A DNA stretch of 15,407 nt from JAAEPI01 sp964352625. GTDB lineage: Bacteria > Bacteroidota > Bacteroidia > Cytophagales > Cyclobacteriaceae. The notes under the pieces were generated by a model. It ran no database searches, was not told where the DNA came from, and saw only the letters and a list, made by a program, of their open reading frames with translations. Shown here in pieces: positions 1 through 5,033 of this stretch. Positions within the stretch are counted from its first letter, which is position 1. Each line of letters starts with the position of its first letter. Made by a program: the position numbers and the translations under genes. The stretch lies in the NCBI GenBank assembly GCA_964352625.1, contig CAYGSD010000028.1, forward strand, positions 1-15,407, read 5' to 3'.

Positions 1-224
1 GGAGTGATTTTGTCATCCAAAATATGCGCCTGTGCCTCCATGTTTATTGGACGATCATTGAGCAAAATCATGTCCTTGTCTTTGCCAAATTCTTTGAATG
101 GATCATTCTGCAAAGCGATGGGAATGTAACCTTTGGGAAGGTTTCCGGCGAACACTATTTCAGTTCCCAACAACGCAGCAAGCGAGCTTAGAGACGCATT
201 TCTAACAAAATTTCTTCTCTTCAT
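1..224 (-). CDS. Sulfite-oxidase-type molybdopterin oxidoreductase, N-terminal part (runs off the left edge)
   Basis: Translating the minus strand from the ATG at 222-224 gives 74 codons that stay open to base 1. The protein begins MKRRNFVRNASLSSLAALLG, a twin-arginine (Tat) signal: an RR-N-F motif followed by a short hydrophobic stretch. It should therefore be exported folded with its cofactor. Mature residues about 50-74 read KDMILLNDRPINMEAQAHIL and then DDKIT. This matches the entry segment of periplasmic sulfite oxidase/sulfite dehydrogenase-type molybdoenzymes (typical form LNDRP-N-ET-PAHLLDD-TP). Family knowledge suggests oxidation of sulfite or a related substrate in the periplasm, passing electrons to a cytochrome. 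The molybdopterin and dimerisation domains lie outside the window, so the catalytic Cys cannot be checked. A promoter-like site lies about 50 bases upstream at 276-304. Another Tat-exported molybdoenzyme of this superfamily is possible. Confidence 0.72.
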   Translation of the reverse strand, partial: MKRRNFVRNASLSSLAALLGTEIVFAGNLPKGYIPIALQNDPFKEFGKDKDMILLNDRPINMEAQAHILDDKIT

Positions 225-275
225 AGTATTGAGGTTGGACAATGAATTTATCGCTTTTCCACGATTGAACCCAAC

Positions 276-304
276 CAAATGTAGCGAAGTAGTTCTCTGG
301 TCAA
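276..304 (-). promoter_or_regulatory. Bacteroidota-type promoter for the molybdoenzyme gene
   Basis: On the minus strand there is a TTG (302-304), an 18-base spacer, and TACATTTG (276-283). This fits the Bacteroidota housekeeping consensus TTG...TAnnTTTG exactly in the -7 box. It sits in the 120-base gap between the lipoprotein gene and the molybdoenzyme start at 224, giving an inferred leader of about 45 bases. It is recognised by consensus only. Confidence 0.55.
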
Positions 305-344
305 TGTAACAAGAGTTACAATTCCAGATTAAGGCTATTTAAAA

Positions 345-1178
345 TCAATTAAACAGTTCGTAGATCACCTCAAGCATTCTCGTCTGCTCCTCAGTATGGC
401 CATGCTGCGCCTCGATATTTATGTAGGGGATTTTGCGCTGAGCGGCCAAAACCGAAAGACTCCCATCATCGGTCATGGTCTCATTGTTTTGTAAAACGAC
501 ATTGAACCCTCTTACTTTCAACGCATCAAAGAATAAACGCTCAGTCACAAAAAAGAAATCATCAGGATCACTCTCTTCTTTAATAAATACATCAGCCGCA
601 TCGTTTTTGTACTCGTCCAGATAGGAAGCCGCGGAGTAATTTTCGTCGGTGTTATTATGCAAAGTGAAGATCACATCAGAATTAATTCCCTCTACAAGTT
701 TTTGAGCGAAAGTGCGAACTTGTTTCATTGACTCTTCCGAGTAACGTCCTAATTTCTGTAAGCTTTCTCTCGCTCCTCTATCGGTGAAAATCCTGTTGGG
801 ATCTACTTCATATCTTGTTCGTCCAATTCTGAATTCAAGGTTTCGTTCTCCTGTATGTTTGAGTTGAAGCAACTTGCCCCCGAACCGGTCAATGACATCA
901 ATAGCCGCCTCGATTGAGGTGTTTTCATCGTCATGAAGGTTGATAAAAGTCAGGCCCTCCCCTTTGCTGAAATCGGCCACAACCACGGTTCGGCTGCCCA
1001 CCTGAAAGGTTTTCTCACTGTACGTCGCACTCGGTGATTTCTTGAAGGCTATTTCCGCCGGACTCTCAACAACTACACTTTCCTTGTCATTCGCCGGTTC
1101 ATTTTCATCAAGCGTCTTGAGAGTGACCTCCGCGGATTTACATCCGGCAAAAAATAGTATTAGGAATATATACCTCAT
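345..1178 (-). CDS. Lipoprotein with M14 carboxypeptidase/deacylase-like motifs
   Basis: This 277-residue protein starts at an ATG (1176-1178) with a short hydrophobic leader ending in a lipobox-like FFAGC. Cys13 would be the lipidated residue, so it is probably membrane-anchored outside the cytoplasm. After a polar linker (about 15-55), a globular domain carries an ordered set of motifs recalling zinc peptidases of the M14/AstE-AspA type: HDDE at 82-85 (an HxxE zinc motif), DPNR at 126-129 (compare the substrate-binding D-NR), LHNN with His174 as a possible third zinc ligand, and INIEAQHG with Glu256 where the catalytic Glu would be. The motif order and spacing are seen in the sequence. The enzymatic role is inference, because overall similarity to a characterised enzyme cannot be tested here. 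It is monocistronic as far as visible, ending 120 bases before the molybdoenzyme gene. No RBS is evident. Confidence 0.6.
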   Translation of the reverse strand: MRYIFLILFFAGCKSAEVTLKTLDENEPANDKESVVVESPAEIAFKKSPSATYSEKTFQVGSRTVVVADFSKGEGLTFINLHDDENTSIEAAIDVIDRFGGKLLQLKHTGERNLEFRIGRTRYEVDPNRIFTDRGARESLQKLGRYSEESMKQVRTFAQKLVEGINSDVIFTLHNNTDENYSAASYLDEYKNDAADVFIKEESDPDDFFFVTERLFFDALKVRGFNVVLQNNETMTDDGSLSVLAAQRKIPYINIEAQHGHTEEQTRMLEVIYELFN

Positions 1179-1271
1179 TCAATCCCGAAATAAACACATT
1201 TTCAGTTTTCAACACGGATGATTCTGAAGGATTATATCAAAAATCGAATGTTAACCGTTCAATCAGTATTG

Positions 1272-1295
1272 GAAACCTGAAATGATCAAGGTTTC
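1272..1295. promoter_or_regulatory. Inverted repeat upstream of the DUF4407 gene
   Basis: GAAACCT (1272-1278) and AGGTTTC (1289-1295) form a perfect 7-bp dyad with a 10-base loop, ending 21 bases before the ATG at 1317. It could be an operator or a leader hairpin. A related GAAACCA/TGGTTTC dyad lies at the 3' end of the same gene. No clear TAnnTTTG promoter was found in the 138-base gap 1179-1316. Confidence 0.35.
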
Positions 1296-1316
1296 TATCA
1301 TCAAAAACTCTACATA

Positions 1317-2489
1317 ATGGACACTAACACTACTACTGATCAGGGGAAGACACGCCCCATTGATCGCACGCTCTACTGGTTTGCAACTGCAATTCCAGAC
1401 ATTATCAAAGACTCCAAATCCGATGCAAATCGATCCAAGATCGTCGGCATTGGGGTGCTATTTACATTTCTCTATGCCTGCATTGCGTGGGTTTACTTTT
1501 GGTCAATCACCGTCTCGTCACCATGGCTCTACGTCCCGCTTGGACTTTTTCTGGGCTTTGGCATTTTGACGATTGATAGAATGCTGATCGCCTCGATAAA
1601 AGCGGGAAAAATCAACATTGTTCCGACCATATTTCGGGTGCTTTTGGCTTTGGCCCTAGGGACTTTTATTGCCCAACCCGTTATTCTTTGGATGTTTCAG
1701 GAAGACCTGAAAGGAGAAATAGAATTGCTGAATGATGCGAAAATTGAAGAACGTAATCAGCAACTTTTAGTCACGAGGGAAAGCCAATCTCAAAGTCTGA
1801 TTGCTTCCAAGGAAAGTTTGCAAGATCAGATTGATGAGAAATATGCAGATGTGGCAGCTGCCCGAAAATCGTATCAAGAGGAAATAGACGGCACAGGTGG
1901 CTCAATGAGATACGGCATCAAAAGTGTGGGAAGAGAAAAAGGAAAAATCCTCGAAAGAGAGGAGCAGGAACTAGCCGACCTTCGTGCCGTAAACCAACCC
2001 AAACTCGATAGCTTGGATTCCAAGCTGAACCAAATTGAAGCGGACTATCAAAAGGAAATCACCACCTACCAAGATGAGTACGCCAATACGGGCTTTCTGA
2101 TTCAGGTGGAAGCACTGCAATCTTTAATAGAGAAAGACACGACGGGAGCACTTCGCAATAGATACATTCTTCTTTTGATCATTCTGGTGCTTTTCGAGTT
2201 GGTGCCGATCATTAGCAAGATCTTCCTCCCAACAGGAACCTATGAAAAACATCTGGCACTCATTGAGGAACAAGAGTCGGAAAGGTTCAGTGCAGATCAC
2301 GAAAGAGAGAAATCCTTTGATGAGACCTACAATGAGGGAGCCAAACAACAAGACAAACGACTGCTGGCAGGCTTCTTCAAAAAATCCGATCAAGTTAAAG
2401 CCCAAAAACTGGACGAAGTAACGGACAACTGGAATGGTGGAAAAGGAACTTCGCTAAGGAAGCGCGTGAAGGAGATAATTATGGATTGA
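1317..2489 (+). CDS. DUF4407-family membrane protein with long coiled coil
   Basis: This is a 390-residue protein beginning at the ATG at 1317. The N-terminal region (RTLYWFATAIPDII at about 17-30, then LTIDRMLIASIKAG at 84-97) matches my recollection of the DUF4407 family, which is widespread in Bacteroidota and has no established function. Predicted membrane segments are at about 41-61, 71-84, 103-127 and 283-301. Between the third and fourth lies a charged heptad-rich segment (about 130-265), probably a coiled coil. A Gly-rich break occurs at about 192-196. The tail (about 310-390) is highly charged and probably cytoplasmic. With four TM segments, both ends and the TM1-2 and TM3-4 connections can be placed consistently, but which side holds the coiled coil is not settled. 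The gene stands alone, convergent with the small gene at 2526-2985, and is flanked by two similar dyads. Confidence 0.8.
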   Translation: MDTNTTTDQGKTRPIDRTLYWFATAIPDIIKDSKSDANRSKIVGIGVLFTFLYACIAWVYFWSITVSSPWLYVPLGLFLGFGILTIDRMLIASIKAGKINIVPTIFRVLLALALGTFIAQPVILWMFQEDLKGEIELLNDAKIEERNQQLLVTRESQSQSLIASKESLQDQIDEKYADVAAARKSYQEEIDGTGGSMRYGIKSVGREKGKILEREEQELADLRAVNQPKLDSLDSKLNQIEADYQKEITTYQDEYANTGFLIQVEALQSLIEKDTTGALRNRYILLLIILVLFELVPIISKIFLPTGTYEKHLALIEEQESERFSADHEREKSFDETYNEGAKQQDKRLLAGFFKKSDQVKAQKLDEVTDNWNGGKGTSLRKRVKEIIMD

Positions 2490-2509
2490 GAGTTCTTGAA
2501 AGGTCATTT

Positions 2510-2544
2510 GAAACCAACATCGAACTTAATTCCGATATGGTTTC
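2510..2544. repeat. Interrupted inverted repeat between convergent genes
   Basis: GAAACCA (2510-2516) pairs with TGGTTTC (2538-2544), and inside it ATCG (2519-2522) pairs with CGAT (2533-2536) around a 10-base loop. It spans the end of the minus-strand gene, whose stop is at 2526-2528, and starts 20 bases after the DUF4407 stop. It may help terminate either gene, but no T-tract follows on either strand, so the terminator reading is weak. Confidence 0.3.
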
Positions 2545-2985
2545 ATAAAATGTTCTTTCAACTTTTCATGTCTCTTCTCAAAATGCTCATGACTGAACCA
2601 GTCCCTAATAGTTGGTAAATTTTTGTGAATGGTAAACGTTATTTTTCCAAATTGCTTCTTCCAATAGCCTGTTAATTCATCCTCGTTCAGTCGATTTAAA
2701 AATAAAAACGAGTTGGTCTCTTGAATCCTTCGCTCCTCCACCTTGAGGTAGCTTAAGAGATTATATAAACCAACCCCATTGTCATTTATGTCCTTAAAAA
2801 GAACACAAATGAAATCTCCATCATATTGTTCTATAGCAATGCTAAAAGGGTCACCTTTCATGATGACTTGATGGTTCGAAAAGTCATGTGGCACTAAATT
2901 GGAGTTCCAGCTTACTTATTAAATCTTCAAAACATTTAGAAATAAGGTCGTAGCTCTCCTTTTCCATTAATTTGATATCAACCAT
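2526..2985 (-). pseudogene. Small gene of unknown function, probably frameshifted
   Basis: Two minus-strand frames overlap by 11 bases. The first runs from the ATG at 2985 (alternative ATG at 2967) for 33 residues, MVDIKLMEKESYDLISKCFE onward, and stops at TGA 2884-2886. The second is open from 2915, has only a GTG (2892-2894) as a possible start, and encodes 122 residues to a stop at 2526-2528. Joined, they would give a plausible protein of about 153 residues: an amphipathic N-terminal helix, then a beta-rich stretch (FSIAIEQYDGDFICVLF), then a helix-rich C-terminus with aromatic and basic residues (GYWKKQFGKITFTIHKNL). One extra base between 2887 and 2915 would explain the split. I recognise no family; the size and layout recall small immunity-type or SMI1-like proteins, but this is not a call. 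The alternative is a genuine 122-residue GTG-start gene. It lies just downstream of the tRNA terminators, with no promoter seen. Confidence 0.5.
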
Positions 2986-3013
2986 TGGTTAAAAGTCTCT
3001 AAAATCCTCGAAC

Positions 3014-3039
3014 AAAAAAAGGGTTCCGAAGAACCCTTT
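3014..3039 (-). terminator. Rho-independent terminator, minus strand (third of three)
   Basis: The stem GGGTTC/GAACCC (3021-3026 and 3031-3036) closes a CGAA loop and extends by AAA/TTT. On the minus strand it is read GGGTTC-TTCG-GAACCC followed by seven T, a classic terminator with a UUCG tetraloop. It ends transcription from the tRNA side about 28 bases before the frameshifted gene. Confidence 0.8.
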
Positions 3040-3129
3040 GACAAGTGATCAGAGGAGATTTACTTACCCCCTGTTAAGTTAGCTGCTTAGCCATGGCTGC
3101 TCCTATCAGTAATCACAAAGCCATCCAAT

Positions 3130-3158
3130 AAAAAAGCCGATCAAATTTGATCGGCTTT
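3130..3158 (-). terminator. Rho-independent terminator, minus strand (second of three)
   Basis: AAAGCCGATC (3133-3142) and GATCGGCTTT (3149-3158) form a perfect stem around AAATTT. In fact the 26 bases are a complete palindrome. On the minus strand a run of six T follows. It lies one base downstream of the duplicated tRNA 3' end. Confidence 0.8.
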
Positions 3159-3159
3159 A

Positions 3160-3177
3160 GTGATTCGTCTGGGGCTC
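3160..3177 (-). repeat. Duplicated 3' end of tRNA-Lys (tRNA remnant or att-like repeat)
   Basis: The 18 bases gtgattcgtctggggctc at 3160-3177 are identical to 3274-3291. The latter contain the 3' acceptor strand, discriminator and the 3' strand of the T-arm of the tRNA-Lys gene. The rest of a tRNA (T-loop, anticodon arm, D-arm) is not present beyond the repeat. The copy has the same orientation and, like the intact gene, is followed by a terminator, which suggests a decayed tandem tRNA gene. Confidence 0.75.
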
Positions 3178-3231
3178 CCCGCAATTCGTGCCTCATGCGG
3201 GACAGGCTTCTCGCCATTCCAATTTTGCTCC
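3178..3231. other. Non-coding spacer with small GC-rich hairpin
   Basis: This stretch lies between the tRNA 3'-end copy and the first terminator. It holds CCCGCA (3178-3183) and TGCGGG (3196-3201), a 6-bp stem with a 12-base loop, and an overlapping GCCT...AGGC pairing (3190-3207). It is GC-richer than its surroundings and resembles a dispersed extragenic palindrome. No ORF or RNA gene is recognisable. Confidence 0.35.
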
Positions 3232-3268
3232 CTAAAAACAAAAACCCCAAGTAGTTCACTTGAGGTTT
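3232..3268 (-). terminator. Rho-independent terminator of tRNA-Lys (first of three)
   Basis: On the minus strand AAACCTCAAGT, loop GAACT, ACTTGGGGTTT form an 11-bp stem with one G-T wobble (3242-3252 with 3258-3268), followed by TTGTTTTT. It starts 7 bases after the mature tRNA 3' end. Confidence 0.75.
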
Positions 3269-3274
3269 CGATTG

Positions 3275-3347
3275 TGATTCGTCTGGGGCTCGAACCCAGG
3301 ACCCTCTCCTTAAAAGGGAGATGCTCTACCAGCTGAGCTAACGAATC
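3275..3347 (-). tRNA. tRNA-Lys (anticodon UUU)
   Basis: The minus strand folds as a complete 73-base cloverleaf: acceptor GATTCGT/ACGAATC with discriminator A, TA at 8-9, D-arm GCTC...GAGC with AGCTGGTA in the loop, anticodon arm TCTCC/GGAGA with loop CTTTTAA, variable GGGTC, and T-arm CTGGG-TTCGAGC-CCCAG. The anticodon TTT reads AAA/AAG lysine codons. CCA is not encoded (the sequence continues ACAAT), so it must be added after processing, as is common in Bacteroidota. A consensus promoter lies upstream at 3403-3432 and a terminator immediately downstream. Confidence 0.97.
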
Positions 3348-3402
3348 ATCCTTTTGTATAAAATGAAATGCAATTTAGAGCCTCGGCTGTAAATTGCGGT
3401 TG

Positions 3403-3432
3403 CAAAAATAGCCATCTAGATATTAAATCCAA
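3403..3432 (-). promoter_or_regulatory. Bacteroidota-type promoter for tRNA-Lys
   Basis: On the minus strand there is TTG (3430-3432), a 19-base spacer, and TATTTTTG (3403-3410), an exact TAnnTTTG -7 box. Transcription would begin near 3396, giving a leader of about 50 bases before the tRNA 5' end at 3347. It occupies the gap before the ATG at 3434 of the plus-strand gene, which argues against the longer reading frame starting at 3368. Confidence 0.6.
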
Positions 3433-3433
3433 C

Positions 3434-4144
3434 ATGATCAGGAAATTAAACATTCTTATATTTTCTATCCTTCTTGGAACTCTTGTTTTTAAAGCTTCTG
3501 CTCAGCAGCCAAATGTGGATTTGGGCGACTCACTTTTTCAGGAAAAAAAATATACAGAGGCGTTTGAGTTATATCAGACCTCTTTCCAAAACGGTGAAGC
3601 ATCCCCGAGTATGTTCCTGAAGATGGCCTTCATCAAGGAGGGGTTGGGAGACTATGTGCATGCACTTTTCTACTTGAGCAAATACTATTCGCTTACCACG
3701 GATAAGACGGTACTGGTCAAGATGTCTGACCTAGCCAACGAAAATGGACTGTCGGGCTATGGTGTAGGTGATGCGGATTTTTTCAAAACGGCCTTGCTTC
3801 GATTCAACAATGAGATACAGCTTTTTCTTGGCGCTCTGGCCCTCTTGCTTCTTGTCTTAACTTTCAAATCGAGCAAAACCAATCTACCCGTTGGGCTGCC
3901 GATCATTCAAGTACTTGTGCTTACTGGCCTGCTGATCGTTTCGAACGATTGGATCAAACAAGATCGGGCCATTATCGAAGAATCTACCATCCTTATGTCC
4001 GGCCCGTCCGCTGCGGCCGAGCCACTGGAGCAAATCAAAAAGGGACATCAAGTGGAAATACTCGATGAATCGGATGTGTGGGCAACCATTAAACTTGATG
4101 GTGAGATTGCTTATATCCGCCGATCGAAACTTTTGAAACTCTGA
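3434..4144 (+). CDS. TPR-membrane-SH3 protein (BatE-like architecture)
   Basis: I chose the ATG at 3434 (236 residues) because it begins a clean signal peptide, MIRKLNILIFSILLGTLVFK, with ASA cleavage at about 23/24. The frame is open to an ATG at 3368, but that would place a polar, Cys-containing leader in front and cover the tRNA promoter. Residues about 28-90 form TPR-like helices (GDSLFQEKKYTEAFELYQTS and LGDYVHALFYLSKYY). Two membrane segments follow at about 128-144 and 155-170, then a C-terminal SH3-like domain (about 178-236, ending EIAYIRRSKLLKL). This domain order resembles BatE-type proteins of Bacteroidota, but no BatA-D genes are nearby, so the name is not applied. It probably acts at the inner membrane as a scaffold. 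It converges on the SDR gene with a single base between the stop codons. Confidence 0.75.
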   Translation: MIRKLNILIFSILLGTLVFKASAQQPNVDLGDSLFQEKKYTEAFELYQTSFQNGEASPSMFLKMAFIKEGLGDYVHALFYLSKYYSLTTDKTVLVKMSDLANENGLSGYGVGDADFFKTALLRFNNEIQLFLGALALLLLVLTFKSSKTNLPVGLPIIQVLVLTGLLIVSNDWIKQDRAIIEESTILMSGPSAAAEPLEQIKKGHQVEILDESDVWATIKLDGEIAYIRRSKLLKL

Positions 4145-4145
4145 A

Positions 4146-4952
4146 TTATTTCAGTGGTGAGTGTGGCTCCCGCGCCATCACATTGTAGACAATTTTGTCC
4201 ATTTTTCGAGGGAACCATTTGTTCAGGAAAACAGCCCATCTTCCCTGAGCCGTCAAAATCAAATCTCGTTTTTTCTTCTTCATGGCTCTAAAAACATGCT
4301 CTGCTACTTCTTCAGGGTGCATGAGTTTTCCCTCGTTGAGCGGTGACTCTGCCTGCGGATTGCCATCCGCACCAAGGGCTCGCTTTCGAATGTTCGTCCC
4401 CGTAAAACCCGGGCAAGCAACCAAAATGTGCACCCCCTTTTTCATCACTTCCGTTCTCAGGGCCTCATAAAATCCTTGCATGGCATACTTCGATGCAGTG
4501 TAGGCAGTTCTTGCTGGAGTACCTCTCCATCCATTGATTGAGGAAATACCAATGATCGATCCTTTGGACTCAATGATGTGGGGCAAGGCAAACTTGGTAG
4601 CGAAAAGTGTCCCTCTGAAATTGACGTCCATTACCTTTTCGAAAACGGCCAAATCAGCATCTTCAAAAAGTGCCCGCATGGAAATGCCCGCATTGCAAAT
4701 GAGGACATCAATTTTTCCATAGAGCTCTACTGTCTCATTGATCAATTTTCTGTTGTCCTCCAGAGAAGCAGCATCTAGCCTAAAGCCCGAGAAAGTTGCC
4801 TTCATTTCCTCAAGCCTCTCCTCCACTTCCTTCATTCTTTCCTCATTCCGACCAGTAAAAACCACTGAATAGCCCTCCTGCGCGTACTTCAATACCAAAG
4901 CACGGCCTATACCGGATGATCCTCCGGTTATCACTGCTACAGGTCTGTTCAT
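4146..4952 (-). CDS. Short-chain dehydrogenase/reductase (SDR family)
   Basis: This is a classical NAD(P)-dependent Rossmann-fold oxidoreductase of 268 residues from the ATG at 4950-4952; an in-frame TTG at 4979 would add nine residues of unconserved sequence. The sequence shows the cofactor motif TGGSSGIG (9-16), NAG (87-89), Asn111, and the catalytic Ser138, Tyr151 and Lys155 in the canonical Y-x3-K arrangement (YTASK), followed by the PG motif (ACPGFTGTN). The set is complete, so it should be active. TGRN after the second strand (33-36) suggests NADP preference. The substrate is unknown. The basic C-terminus (KKKKRD, then a hydrophobic WAVFLNKWFP) is typical of SDRs close to membranes. It is divergent from the DUF5686 gene across about 80 bases and convergent with the TPR-SH3 gene. 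Confidence 0.9.
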   Translation of the reverse strand: MNRPVAVITGGSSGIGRALVLKYAQEGYSVVFTGRNEERMKEVEERLEEMKATFSGFRLDAASLEDNRKLINETVELYGKIDVLICNAGISMRALFEDADLAVFEKVMDVNFRGTLFATKFALPHIIESKGSIIGISSINGWRGTPARTAYTASKYAMQGFYEALRTEVMKKGVHILVACPGFTGTNIRKRALGADGNPQAESPLNEGKLMHPEEVAEHVFRAMKKKKRDLILTAQGRWAVFLNKWFPRKMDKIVYNVMAREPHSPLK

Positions 4953-5033
4953 GGATTTGGTTTTTCTTTCAGGCAACAAGGCTATTTATTTGCGAATGTA
5001 CGTTAAGTTGGAACTCAAGACCATCAATCTCCT

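Noticed and set aside
3040..3129. Small peptide or RNA gene between the second and third terminators
   Set aside because: The only minus-strand start (ATG at about 3095) gives six codons, and no tRNA-like or other familiar fold was found.
3160..3291. Integrated element between attL/attR (the 18-bp tRNA repeats)
   Set aside because: Only about 100 bases separate the repeats, with no integrase or cargo. A decayed tandem tRNA gene explains the terminators better.
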